NCBI GenBank assembly: GCA_015472025.1
Contig: BNHL01000001.1
Span: forward strand, 1,054,001 to 1,118,000
DNA: 64,000 bases
From: Cytophagales bacterium WSM2-2
GTDB taxonomy: Bacteria; Bacteroidota; Bacteroidia; Cytophagales; Cyclobacteriaceae
Reading direction: 5' to 3'
Positions within the stretch are counted from its first letter, which is position 1, and each line of letters opens with the position of its first letter. The notes beneath the pieces are model-generated. The model did not search any database and had not been told where the DNA came from. It worked only from the letters and a program-made list of their open reading frames with translations. The position numbers and the translations under genes were made by a program. This document shows, one piece after another, positions 8,697 through 17,553 of this stretch.

Positions 8697-9241
8697 TTCA
8701 GTTTTAAAATACAGCGTTCATTCTTCAATAGTTCAGTTGCATTTGATATATCCATCGTTGACTTCGCATCATTCATTTCTTCACGAACTTTCTGTTTGAT
8801 ATCCCGTAGTCTCATCGCCTCGATAAAGCGCTTCACATCTTCGTTATTTTCGAGGATCAAAGGTGGAACCTCGGTCGGTTTATTGCTTTCGTCCTTGGCT
8901 ACCATAGTGAAGAAGCAAGAGTTTGTGTGCTTGATGATTCCTGTTTTCACGTTCTGTGCCTCCACGCGAATGCCTACAATGAGTGAAGTACGTCCAACGT
9001 AGTTTACTGATGCTTTGAGGGAAACCAACTCCCCAACTTCCACTGGTTGCAAAAACTCAACACGATCTACGGAAACCGTGACACAATAAGTCGCTGCATG
9101 TTTGCTTGCACAGGCATATGCTACCTTGTCCATCAACGACAACAATATTCCTCCATGGATTTTCCCCCCGAAATTGGCATACGAGGGAATCATGAGCTCG
9201 GTAATCGTAGTGTGTGAGTCCTTAACGGGGCGGGCTTCCAT
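8693..9241 (-). CDS. Acyl-CoA thioesterase, hotdog fold
   Basis: 182 residues. The hotdog signature is NFGGKIHGGILLSLMDKVAY (about 23-42), with the Asp of LMD as probable catalytic residue, followed by VSVDRVEFLQPVEVGELVSL. This matches the YciA / cytosolic acyl-CoA hydrolase group, which hydrolyses acyl-CoA to free acid and CoA. A C-terminal extension of about 40 residues (RFIEAMRLRDIKQKV onward) is charged and helical. It is cotranscribed with the barrel gene downstream through a 4-bp overlap. Confidence 0.85.
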   Translation of the reverse strand: MEARPVKDSHTTITELMIPSYANFGGKIHGGILLSLMDKVAYACASKHAATYCVTVSVDRVEFLQPVEVGELVSLKASVNYVGRTSLIVGIRVEAQNVKTGIIKHTNSCFFTMVAKDESNKPTEVPPLILENNEDVKRFIEAMRLRDIKQKVREEMNDAKSTMDISNATELLKNERCILKLK

Positions 9242-9327
9242 AGGGCTGTAACTTTTTCAAAAGATAAGAAAAAGGCCTATCACGCTAAAGACATTGCGCC
9301 AAACTATTACAGCTCTAGAATGAAAAT

Positions 9328-10113
9328 TCACTTCGCCATTTGAAAGTTAAAAGTCTGTTGAGTGAACTCAAAGGTTCGGAGGTTATAGACGCGTTCTGTG
9401 AATTCAATTTTATTCTGCTGACTGATGGTGACTATTGTGGAGCATCGTGATCCGTAGTTAGGTGACTTGATAAACATAGCAGACAACATGCGCTCTCGCT
9501 CCAGGCCAACACCCGTATCCGGAAGCTGGCTGTCGGGTGCCTGATGTTCATCGCGCAGCGCCTCCAATATTTTTTCCGCGTCAATTTCAGGCTGTGCAAA
9601 CAACGTTTTCATTTGCTCTTTTCCCTTACTCACCTTGGGCCACGGAGTGTCCAGCAGAGCATTGCTCAAGCCATGCAATCCGTGTTCAATCCTGTCGACT
9701 CCACTTTTGTAATTCGACAAATAGAATAACCCCTCAACACTACCCACAATAAGATTAAATCCGTTGTACTCACTTGCTTTCGGCTCGACCTTTCGCAAAT
9801 AGCTTTCAGGCGGCTCCTGTGAAAGCAAAAAGTCCGTCACCAGGTAGCCTCGTGATGGAGCATTTGATTTAATATTTTTTAAATCACGATAATTAGTAAC
9901 CATCGCAATGCGTCCGTTTTTGTTGACAGCCATCCACGTACCGCATGTTCCATCCGGCTTCACGGCCTCCAGGTCACAACCTCCCAAAATCTCTGGATGG
10001 TTTTTCCAGAATTCAGCAGCAGTGGTTTTGCGCGCATAGAATTCATCCCGGTTAGCAGCTACAATGAGCTTGTAATTAGGATGCTCGTTCACAGAAAGAA
10101 AAATCAAACACAT
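9328..10113 (-). CDS. NRDE (TANGO2-like) family protein
   Basis: 261 residues. It begins MCLIFLSVNEHPNYKLIVAANRDEFYARKT; Cys2 and the ANRDE motif define the NRDE family (DUF833; human TANGO2). The conserved GTWMAVNKNGRIAMVTNYRD follows. An N-terminal Cys exposed after Met removal, together with the Ntn-hydrolase-like family fold, suggests amidase-type chemistry, but activity in bacteria is not settled; eukaryotic homologues are linked to heme and lipid handling. It lies 104 bp downstream of the epimerase gene on the same strand. Confidence 0.85.
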   Translation of the reverse strand: MCLIFLSVNEHPNYKLIVAANRDEFYARKTTAAEFWKNHPEILGGCDLEAVKPDGTCGTWMAVNKNGRIAMVTNYRDLKNIKSNAPSRGYLVTDFLLSQEPPESYLRKVEPKASEYNGFNLIVGSVEGLFYLSNYKSGVDRIEHGLHGLSNALLDTPWPKVSKGKEQMKTLFAQPEIDAEKILEALRDEHQAPDSQLPDTGVGLERERMLSAMFIKSPNYGSRCSTIVTISQQNKIEFTERVYNLRTFEFTQQTFNFQMAK

Positions 10114-10216
10114 GGCGTAAAGCTATGAATTTTGAAAGTGAATACGAGGCAATCTACCCGTGAGGATTAAAACTATGACTATGAAGATAGCCATCAAAGG
10201 AGATTCAGAGTTGTAT

Positions 10217-11284
10217 CTAAACCCGCTCGACTCCCAAGCCTGGTTTATCAGAGCAGTACATGATCCCATCCTTCAAGATAAACCCACCCCTTACAACATC
10301 TCTCGCAAGGTCAAGGCTTCCATCAAGGTCGATATATTTGGTATTCGCACAAGCGAAAGCAGCATGCAGTGCTGCCGTGATGCTTACGATGCTTTCGTCA
10401 TTGCATCCCCAGAAAAGTTCTACTCCCTCCTGTGCGCCAATGTCTGCAATTTTAAGTGCCTGGCTAATGCCTCCGCATTTCATAAGTTTAATGTTGAAGA
10501 TACCGCTCGCGCGCGGTGGCTTCACAAGTTCCAGGGCGCTTTTGGGCGTAAGTAGAGATTCATCGGCCGCAATTATTTTCCGAATCTCATCGGGAAGCTT
10601 CTTCATAGCTTCAATTTCCTTGGCGGGAAGTGGTTGTTCAATCAATTCAATATCCAGGTGCTTCGTCTTTTGGTAGAACTCAATAGTCTTTTCTGGTGTG
10701 TAGCCCTGGTTCGCATCGATCCGTATCACGAATTTCTTTCCAAATTTTTCACGGAGTTTTACCATCCGCTCAATATCTTCGTTAAGATCAATCCCCAGTT
10801 TTACTTTCAGTACTTTAAATCCCCGTTCACCATATTCCTGTGCTTCTTTCAATGTGTCTTCCACATTCTTTATCCCGATGGTATTTGAAGTCGGGAGGGA
10901 TTGAATTTTCTGCCCTAGGTATTTTACGAGGGGAATATTTAGAAATTTGGTAAACGCGTCATACAAAGCAATATCGAGTGCCGCACGAGCCGCTGGGTTT
11001 TTGGGGAATTTCTGCCATACCTCAAATGCGAGTTGTTGAATTTCGCGAATGTCACGCCCTATCAAAAAAGAAATTGCTTTTTCATTCAGCGCTTCTTTGC
11101 ATTGCGCAAAGCTCTCACCTGTGACGTACTCACTCGGGTTTCCGGCTCCTATTCCTGTCACCCCATTATCGAGGGTAATCTCAATAAACGCATTGTTGAC
11201 TTCATCGACAGTTTTGAAAGCGATTGTATACGGCTTCGTGTTGCCAAGGTCTGCGGTCCAGGAGGTAATGGATTTTATTTTCAT
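10217..11284 (-). CDS. dgcA: Enolase-superfamily epimerase: N-acetyl-D-glutamate racemase (DgcA) or L-Ala-D/L-Glu epimerase
   Basis: 355 residues with the complete catalytic set of the muconate-lactonizing/dipeptide-epimerase subgroup: KxK at 160-162, metal ligands Asp190 (VIRIDANQ), Glu216 (LIEQP) and Asp241 (AADES), and Lys266 (FNIKLMK). Such enzymes abstract an alpha proton between two lysines. Homologues are commonly annotated L-Ala-D/L-Glu epimerase (murein peptide recycling). The neighbouring DUF1611 gene, 28 bp upstream on the same strand, points instead to the D-glutamate pathway, where DgcN acetylates D-Glu and DgcA racemises N-acetyl-D-Glu. I prefer DgcA because of this pairing; the substrate cannot be proven from sequence. 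Confidence 0.7.
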   Translation of the reverse strand: MKIKSITSWTADLGNTKPYTIAFKTVDEVNNAFIEITLDNGVTGIGAGNPSEYVTGESFAQCKEALNEKAISFLIGRDIREIQQLAFEVWQKFPKNPAARAALDIALYDAFTKFLNIPLVKYLGQKIQSLPTSNTIGIKNVEDTLKEAQEYGERGFKVLKVKLGIDLNEDIERMVKLREKFGKKFVIRIDANQGYTPEKTIEFYQKTKHLDIELIEQPLPAKEIEAMKKLPDEIRKIIAADESLLTPKSALELVKPPRASGIFNIKLMKCGGISQALKIADIGAQEGVELFWGCNDESIVSITAALHAAFACANTKYIDLDGSLDLARDVVRGGFILKDGIMYCSDKPGLGVERV

Positions 11285-11312
11285 AGGAGTGATAATAGAT
11301 GAAGGTTATTTT

Positions 11313-12389
11313 TTAGTTCTTTTTCTTGAGATCTTCGATCATCTTCTTGAAGATCGGCACCAGTTTTTCCACACCATCTTCCAGCGGAAGGATCACGGGG
11401 ATGCCCAGCGCTTTTTCCTTTTCAGCCGCCCAGGTACGGGCTTCTTGCTCCTTCATCTTTGCCGAATTCACAGTCAAGGCAACCGTGGGCGCACCGTATA
11501 TTTTTATCAAATCAATTTCATCTTTCACATCAGCAATGATGGCGGAGTAGCTTTCTAGTCCTTTGAATTTTTTTCTCGCCGGGTTGTGCTGAAGTATGGC
11601 CGCATCTGCTGCTGCACTCACAATCCACTCTGCGCCAGCAGGCCCACTCGGGTTACGTAGGCTTGATTGACCTTCTATAAATATGATATCAGGTTTTGTT
11701 TCTTCCCAGCACTGCACAATCGCATGTTCCATCTCACCGGAAATAAAATCGTTCAATGTGCTGTCGAAAATGAATCCGTACTTTGCTCCTTGCATCCATC
11801 CGGTTTGACCGGTATAAATCATCTCTGCTTTGTAGCCTGCCTCTTGCATCGCCTGCATTAAAAAACGGGTAGTTGTGCGTTTACCGAGAGCACAATCAGT
11901 GCCAAGCACTGCAATTTTTGGACAGCGAACTTTCGCAATATCACCAGACCAGAAATGAAGGTCCTTAAATTTCTTTGGTTTACGTACGTCTACAATTTCA
12001 ACGCCTTTCTGGTTGGCCAAGGCCACTAAATCCGCATGATCCGAAACGTAATCGTGCAGGCCATTGACAATGCTATAGCCGCTTTCAATCGCTTCGCGCA
12101 ACATCGCCTGAAACTCGGGAGGCAGTATTCCCCCTTTGGTAGCTACACCTATGATGCAGTATTTTGCTTTCTCTGTTGTCTTTGACTGAAAATCTTTCAG
12201 CGATGCAAACACGGGGATGTTTCTCCTGCGTCCGTCAAGTACTTCTCCGGCATCTTTTCCGGGATGTTTGTTATCAATGATCCCTAATATATTGAAGCGC
12301 TCAGTACCCCGAATGAGTCCGTGTGCGGTTTTTCCATGTTCAGTGTCAAGATAGCCGGCAGTGATGATGATCGCGTTACTTTTTTGCAT
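11313..12389 (-). CDS. dgcN: DUF1611-family P-loop protein, probable D-glutamate N-acetyltransferase (DgcN)
   Basis: 358 residues from the ATG at 12389 (a TTG two codons upstream is less likely). The N-terminal part is Rossmann-like (NILGIIDNKHPGKDAGE). The C-terminal part holds a P-loop GTDCALGKRTT at about 163-173 and the conserved IYTGQTGWMQG, FIEGQSSLRNPSGPAG and ALTVNS segments of DUF1611. Members were long annotated as epimerase-like or unknown; DgcN of marine bacteria is reported to acetylate D-glutamate and is encoded with DgcA, as here. A hairpin at 12416-12449 separates it from the upstream serine hydrolase gene, so dgcN-dgcA may be its own unit. Confidence 0.7.
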   Translation of the reverse strand: MQKSNAIIITAGYLDTEHGKTAHGLIRGTERFNILGIIDNKHPGKDAGEVLDGRRRNIPVFASLKDFQSKTTEKAKYCIIGVATKGGILPPEFQAMLREAIESGYSIVNGLHDYVSDHADLVALANQKGVEIVDVRKPKKFKDLHFWSGDIAKVRCPKIAVLGTDCALGKRTTTRFLMQAMQEAGYKAEMIYTGQTGWMQGAKYGFIFDSTLNDFISGEMEHAIVQCWEETKPDIIFIEGQSSLRNPSGPAGAEWIVSAAADAAILQHNPARKKFKGLESYSAIIADVKDEIDLIKIYGAPTVALTVNSAKMKEQEARTWAAEKEKALGIPVILPLEDGVEKLVPIFKKMIEDLKKKN

Positions 12390-12415
12390 AGTCAAAAATT
12401 TGAAGCTTGAAAATT

Positions 12416-12449
12416 CGCTGAAAGATGTGGATTGCGCAAGCCTTCAGCG
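12416..12449 (-). terminator. Hairpin at the 3' end of the class A serine hydrolase gene
   Basis: Arms 12416-12424 and 12441-12449 form a 9-bp stem (CGCTGAAAG with CCTTCAGCG, one G-U pair) around a 16-base loop. One arm covers the stop codon of the serine hydrolase. On the minus strand it is followed by AATTTTC rather than a clean U-tract, so it may be a weak terminator or an mRNA 3'-end stabiliser. Confidence 0.4.
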
Positions 12450-13694
12450 ATCATAGTTCATTCGGTATTCTGACAGGTCCGGTTTTCTTATTCGTTTGCG
12501 ACCGAGCTCGTATTTGTAGATCATCTTTCCGAGATTCCTCATGAACGGGTATCCGATCCGATGGTATTCGTACTTGCCATCATTATAAATCCCATCCGTG
12601 TTCGTGTTGATCACGGCAGAAAGCATGAACTCAATATTATTCTCGAAGTCCACGGTGTAGGCGTTGTCAATCATGTAACCATAGGCATCACCGACTTTAT
12701 TGAAAATACGAACGTTAGCTGGGATTCTTTTTTTCTTTTCACCGTAGATTAAAAATTTGCAATAAGAATCATAGTAGCTTTTGTCCTTTTGATAGGCCGG
12801 GTATTTTGTCTCTCTTGGCCACTGTGACATGTACTGCATAACAAATTTCCTGTCCTGATCTGTCAGGTTAAACCTCCGTTCCTGTTGAATCGATTCCGGA
12901 AATAATATGGCTTTCAAAATCTGCTGCTGATCTTGAAGCGGATATGAATTTTTATAAGTGAATTCAAAAGGTTGATTTACGATCGTGTTTTCTCCCTTCA
13001 TAAATCCTTTGCCTCTGAAAACCCGGCGCGGTGGACGAATGGAATCTTCATTTACTAGCATCGGTTGATTATAAATGACAGCCTCATTTTTTACAAACCT
13101 TACCGCCTCTGTATGGCGATTCTGATCGGGCGGCAATCCTCGCTCCAGTCGGTGAAGGATTCGTATGTTATAACCTTTATCTTTCAAAGAAGCATTTACT
13201 TCTTTCTGACCGATAAATTCGTAGAGGCGGTTCGATGCATCATTGTCACTTACCAACAATATCTTTTTTGTGTAGTGTGCAACCGAAGGCAATCCGCTTT
13301 CTGAGGTTGAATCTTTTTTCACAGAAATCTGACCGGAATAAACGCTGTCACTAAACATCGGTGTGTACTTATCGAGTCCGTCAATATTTAACCGGTTTAG
13401 TTTCTCCAAGGCAAGCAACACCAACGGCAATTTCACAGTACTGGCTGGATAAAAATACCTGGTCGAATCAACATGAAAGTAAAACGACTTGAACACCGGT
13501 CGGTTTAGTGAGTCGCGGTTGATCTGCGTATAAATAATCTGTACTTCAAGAGAGTCTTTATGACGTATGATTTTTCTAAATTTTGATGGGTGCTGCCCCA
13601 TTAAGTCTGTGATCAGGGAGTTGCTTTCAGTGACCCGTTTTGCGCATGAAAGCACTGTAAAACAAGAAATGACCAATAGTAAAAAGAATTTCAT
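12444..13694 (-). CDS. Lipoprotein serine hydrolase, class A beta-lactamase-like
   Basis: 416 residues. A lipoprotein signal ends at LSCAK (Cys17). The penicillin-binding fold motifs are in order: PASTVKLP (SxxK, Ser85 and Lys88), VSDNDASN (SDN, 148-150) and a late KVGDAYGYM that may serve as the KxG element. It should be a membrane-anchored serine acyl enzyme acting on peptidoglycan peptides or beta-lactams; the family often lacks a classical Glu166 context, so true beta-lactamase activity is uncertain. The region after the core (residues about 220-300) is longer than in TEM-type enzymes. Its start is only 65 bp from the divergent GH3/beta-lactamase fusion gene. Confidence 0.8.
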   Translation of the reverse strand: MKFFLLLVISCFTVLSCAKRVTESNSLITDLMGQHPSKFRKIIRHKDSLEVQIIYTQINRDSLNRPVFKSFYFHVDSTRYFYPASTVKLPLVLLALEKLNRLNIDGLDKYTPMFSDSVYSGQISVKKDSTSESGLPSVAHYTKKILLVSDNDASNRLYEFIGQKEVNASLKDKGYNIRILHRLERGLPPDQNRHTEAVRFVKNEAVIYNQPMLVNEDSIRPPRRVFRGKGFMKGENTIVNQPFEFTYKNSYPLQDQQQILKAILFPESIQQERRFNLTDQDRKFVMQYMSQWPRETKYPAYQKDKSYYDSYCKFLIYGEKKKRIPANVRIFNKVGDAYGYMIDNAYTVDFENNIEFMLSAVINTNTDGIYNDGKYEYHRIGYPFMRNLGKMIYKYELGRKRIRKPDLSEYRMNYDR

Positions 13695-13712
13695 GCAACC
13701 GAAGTTAACCTC

Positions 13713-13720
13713 TAACTTTG
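13713..13720 (+). promoter_or_regulatory. -7 box of the GH3/beta-lactamase fusion gene
   Basis: TAACTTTG matches the Bacteroidota -7 consensus TAnnTTTG and lies 40 bp before the ATG at 13760. The expected -33 TTG is not matched at the right spacing, so this is a half-supported promoter. Confidence 0.35.
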
Positions 13721-13759
13721 AGTGAATGTCCGAAATGTAATTTTATTATTTAACTGTCC

Positions 13760-16333
13760 ATGATAACCCGACCTGTCTTAGTCCTCTTTTTTTTCTTCAT
13801 CGCAATTCATTCGCTTGCACAGATCGACAAGAAAGAAAAGTGGGTTGATAGTGTTTTCAAATCATTAACACCGGCGGAAAAAATAGGCCAGTTGATAGTT
13901 ACGACATTACCACTGAAGCCGTCAGAAGACGAGATCAAATCTCTGATAGAACATTCAAAAACCAGTGAAATCGGAACACTTCTGATTGAGCGAAGCGGAC
14001 CGATGCGGTTCGCCAACCTGATGAACCGGATTCAGACAAAAGCTAAAGTGCCGGTGATGACCGGCATCGAAATCCATGGGGATCTGTCTGGCACTTTTGA
14101 TAGTACAATGAATTTTTACGAGCCCTTGGTGGTAGCAGCAGCCTCAGACAGCCTTACAAAAAAGATGAGCAAGGAAGTAGATCGGCAGGTTAAAATATTG
14201 GACATCCATGTCACTAATCGAGTCGAATTTTTGGGAAAGAAAAAAACAATCACTTCCAAGCCGTTGCTCGATGCATTCAGGAAAAAATCAAAACCTAAAA
14301 AAGGTGATGCCGCTCTGCAAGATTTCCTTGCAGGTAATGATGTGCTCATGGCCGAGCCTGGTGAGATCGATGCATCCGTCAGCGTGATCGCCAAAGCATT
14401 GAAAAAAGATAAACGATTGGCCGGCCATCTCGATAGCGCTGTAAGGAAAATGCTTGCAAAAAAATTCGATGTCGGTCTGGCTCAAAAGATATTGATCAAC
14501 ACAGATAACCTCATCCGTAGACTTCACACACCAGATGCTATGCTTTTACGGCAGGAGATTGCAGAAAGCGCAGTGACCGTTATTAAGAATGATACAGATT
14601 TGGTTCCGGTGCGAACCCTGGATGATAAGTCCTTTGCTTCCGTAAGCATTGGATCATCCTCTCAAAATATTTTTACAAATTATCTCTCCAAATACATTCG
14701 TTTCGAACACTATTCTATTCAAAATGCAAGTGACACCACGGGACTCGATGAAAAGTTGAAAGACAAGAGCATCGTTGTAGTTGGATTATTTGCAAATCCG
14801 GATCAATCAATTAGCGACCTGATTAAAAAAATTGCACAGAAGCATCAGTTGATCCTTTGCGGCTTCATTGATCCGACAGGATTAAAGTCATTTGAAGATG
14901 TTGGTGTAATTATGTCAGCATACTCTGGTGATAGTGAACTTCAGAAAGCGTCTGCAGAAATCATCTTTGGCGGACTCGCAGCCAGGGGAAAATTACCCGT
15001 AAAAATTTCGGAAGCATTTGATGCAGGAAAAGGAATAACTACTTCCCCGACCAACCGCTTCACGTACGAATTGCCGGAGACCGCAGGCATGGATAGCCCT
15101 ACATTGGAAAAAATCGAAACCATTGCAAACGAAACTATCACCATGGGGGCTGCACCGGGTCTCGTAGTCTTCGTAGCCAAAGACGGGAAAGTGGTTTACG
15201 AAAAATCATTTGGCTCTCTTACTTACGACAAAAAATCACCCATGACCACCGAGACCATTTTTGATCTCGCGTCTATCACGAAAGTTTCGGCTACACTCCA
15301 AACAGTCATGTATATGCAGGAGAAAGGTCTCATCGATGTTAATAAAAAAGCATCTGTATACCTGCCGGAGCTGAAGGGTTCAAACAAGGAGGACTTTACA
15401 ATTAAAGACATCATTACACACCAGGCAGGACTTTGGCCTTTCCTTCCATTTTGGGTCGAAACGGTGAAAGACACGACCATCTGGAAGAAATATTATTCCA
15501 AAAAAGAGAGTGACGATTATCCATTTCCAGTCTCGGAAAATCTGTTTGCTTCAAAAGCAATGAAGGACTCGCTCTGGCATTGGATCGTTAAAGCCAGAAT
15601 TCGTGATAAAACTCCACGAACGATCTACGACTACCGTTACAGCGACATGGGCTTTTATATCATGCAGCATCTGGCAGAAAAATTGCTGGCCCAGCCCATG
15701 GAAGACTTCCTGCAGAAAAATATTTATCAGCCACTGGGTGCATATACGACTGGTTATTTGCCCTTACGGAAATTCTCTGCTTCACGAATTGCCCCGACTG
15801 AAAAGGATACGCTTTTCCGCAAGAGCTTGCTGATTGGTTATGTTCATGACCAGGGAGCGGCTATGCACGGCGGGATTGCAGGACATGCAGGACTGTTCAG
15901 TACCGCCAATGATCTGGGCAAGTTGGGACAGATGTGGCTCAATAAAGGAACTTACGGAGGAGTTAATGTTTTTAAACCTGAGACGATTGAACTGTTCACA
16001 GCTAAGCAGTACGAAACCAGCAGGCGCGGATTGGGATGGGATAAACCTACGATCAGTGATGCCAACGGCCCAACATCCATGTATGCTTCGCCCAAAACCT
16101 TCGGTCATACCGGGTTTACGGGGACAAGCATCTGGGTCGACCCTGAATTTAACCTTGTTTTTATATTTATGTCCAATCGTGTAAACCCGGATATGAACAA
16201 CAATAAAATATTAAACGCCAACATCCGTCCACGTGTACAGGAGGTGGTTTACCAGTCTATTTTTGAATATCTCAGAAATCATGACTCGCTGAAACCAAAT
16301 GAGACTAAATTCGGTTTAACCGTAAAACCCTGA
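13760..16333 (+). CDS. Exported GH3-like/serine beta-lactamase fusion with a truncated GH3 domain
   Basis: 857 residues with a signal peptide ending at LAQ (about 21). Residues 30-120 are the start of a GH3 barrel (SLTPAEKIGQLIV, IGTLLIERSGPMRFANLMNRIQ). The text then jumps from HVTNRVEFL near 155 to a short stretch (ALQDFLAGNDVLMAEPGE) matching the barrel end; the GH3 segments that carry the KHFPGHG-type and TDALNM-type motifs are missing. A GH3 C-terminal domain follows (about 260-430). The last 400 residues are an intact class C-type domain: Ser505-Ile-Thr-Lys508, YRYSDMG and FGHTGFTG. Usual fusions of this type are about 970-1000 residues, so about 120 are lost. The glycosidase part is probably inactive, the esterase/peptidase part active. 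bshA follows after 3 bases. Confidence 0.85.
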   Translation: MITRPVLVLFFFFIAIHSLAQIDKKEKWVDSVFKSLTPAEKIGQLIVTTLPLKPSEDEIKSLIEHSKTSEIGTLLIERSGPMRFANLMNRIQTKAKVPVMTGIEIHGDLSGTFDSTMNFYEPLVVAAASDSLTKKMSKEVDRQVKILDIHVTNRVEFLGKKKTITSKPLLDAFRKKSKPKKGDAALQDFLAGNDVLMAEPGEIDASVSVIAKALKKDKRLAGHLDSAVRKMLAKKFDVGLAQKILINTDNLIRRLHTPDAMLLRQEIAESAVTVIKNDTDLVPVRTLDDKSFASVSIGSSSQNIFTNYLSKYIRFEHYSIQNASDTTGLDEKLKDKSIVVVGLFANPDQSISDLIKKIAQKHQLILCGFIDPTGLKSFEDVGVIMSAYSGDSELQKASAEIIFGGLAARGKLPVKISEAFDAGKGITTSPTNRFTYELPETAGMDSPTLEKIETIANETITMGAAPGLVVFVAKDGKVVYEKSFGSLTYDKKSPMTTETIFDLASITKVSATLQTVMYMQEKGLIDVNKKASVYLPELKGSNKEDFTIKDIITHQAGLWPFLPFWVETVKDTTIWKKYYSKKESDDYPFPVSENLFASKAMKDSLWHWIVKARIRDKTPRTIYDYRYSDMGFYIMQHLAEKLLAQPMEDFLQKNIYQPLGAYTTGYLPLRKFSASRIAPTEKDTLFRKSLLIGYVHDQGAAMHGGIAGHAGLFSTANDLGKLGQMWLNKGTYGGVNVFKPETIELFTAKQYETSRRGLGWDKPTISDANGPTSMYASPKTFGHTGFTGTSIWVDPEFNLVFIFMSNRVNPDMNNNKILNANIRPRVQEVVYQSIFEYLRNHDSLKPNETKFGLTVKP

Positions 16334-16336
16334 GAC

Positions 16337-17488
16337 TTGAAAAAAGTAAATATTGGAATTGTTTGTTACCCCACGTTTGGGGGAAGTGGTGTGGTAGCGA
16401 CCGAGCTGGGAAAGGCTCTTGCCAAAGAGGGACATAAGGTCCACTTTATTACTTATAATCAACCCAGCCGTCTTGATTTCTTAAACGAAAATTTATTTTA
16501 CCATGAAGTAGAGTTCAACTCTTATCCCCTATTTGAATATCCTCCCTATGAACTTGCCCTGGCAAGTAAAATGGTGAGTGTGGTTAAGAATGAGAAACTC
16601 GATTTGCTTCATGTGCATTATGCCATTCCACATGCTTCGGCTGCCTACATGGCCAAACAAATTCTAAAGAGCCAGGGAATTTATATCCCTGTGGTAACCA
16701 CACTGCACGGTACTGATATCACACTCGTTGGCCGTGATGTTTCGTATGAACCCGTTGTTACCTTCAGCATCAACCAGTCCGATGGGGTGACCTCCGTATC
16801 ACGGGATTTGAAAAAAGAAACTTACGAGTTTTTCGATATCCAGAATCATATTGAAGTGATCCCCAACTTTATTGATCTTGAAAAATTCAAGAAGCAAAAG
16901 AAAGATCATTTCAAAAAAGCGATTTGCCCCAATGGCGAAGCTCTTGTAGTTCACACTTCGAATTTCCGCAAGGTGAAGCGTGTGATGGACGTGGTGAATG
17001 TCTTTTACAATATCCACAAAGAAATTCCCGCCAAACTTCTAATGATAGGTGATGGCCCTGAGCGAACTCCTGCAGAACAACTTGCCCGCGAACTGGATAT
17101 CAGTCATGATGTGCGTTTCCTTGGCAAACTGGAAGCCGTTGAGGAAGTGCTTTCGGTTGCCGATCTATTTTTGATGCCATCGGAAAAAGAAAGTTTCGGT
17201 CTTGCAGCATTGGAAGCTATGGCCTGTGAAGTGCCGGTAATAAGCACCAATGCAGGCGGTCTTCCTGAACTTCAGCTTCAGGGGATCACTGGTTTCATGA
17301 GCGAGATTGGCGACATCGAGGATATGACCCGCAAATCACTATTCATCCTAGATAAAAATAACCTGCCGCAGTTCAAGGCAAATGCACTGAAACGGGCACA
17401 AGAATTTGACATTACAAATATTTTACCGTTGTACGAGAATTATTATCAGTTAATCCTCGAAAAGGCCGCAGTCAAAGTTACTGCGTGA
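16337..17488 (+). CDS. bshA: N-acetyl-alpha-D-glucosaminyl L-malate synthase
   Basis: 383 residues, GT4-family glycosyltransferase. The N-terminus IGIVCYPTFGGSGVVATELG is diagnostic for BshA, and the donor-site motif EKESFGLAALEAMACEVPVIST is present. BshA joins UDP-GlcNAc to L-malate in the first step of bacillithiol synthesis in the cytoplasm. The frame has an in-frame stop immediately before the TTG at 16337, so TTG is the only start that keeps the conserved N-terminus. It begins three bases after the stop of the GH3/beta-lactamase gene and is probably cotranscribed with it; bshB and bshC are not in this window. Confidence 0.95.
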   Translation: MKKVNIGIVCYPTFGGSGVVATELGKALAKEGHKVHFITYNQPSRLDFLNENLFYHEVEFNSYPLFEYPPYELALASKMVSVVKNEKLDLLHVHYAIPHASAAYMAKQILKSQGIYIPVVTTLHGTDITLVGRDVSYEPVVTFSINQSDGVTSVSRDLKKETYEFFDIQNHIEVIPNFIDLEKFKKQKKDHFKKAICPNGEALVVHTSNFRKVKRVMDVVNVFYNIHKEIPAKLLMIGDGPERTPAEQLARELDISHDVRFLGKLEAVEEVLSVADLFLMPSEKESFGLAALEAMACEVPVISTNAGGLPELQLQGITGFMSEIGDIEDMTRKSLFILDKNNLPQFKANALKRAQEFDITNILPLYENYYQLILEKAAVKVTA

Positions 17489-17507
17489 CCGTTAAACGAA
17501 TTTGAAT

Positions 17508-17537
17508 TTGCACAATCTTAGTAGTCAAATAAATTTG
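17508..17537 (+). promoter_or_regulatory. Promoter of the fatty acid hydroxylase gene (Bacteroidota type)
   Basis: TTG (17508-17510), exactly 19 bases, then TAAATTTG (17530-17537), a perfect match to TTG-N19-TAnnTTTG. The transcript would start only about 10 bases before the ATG at 17554. Confidence 0.7.
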
Positions 17538-17553
17538 ATTTAGTTTTTTGACC

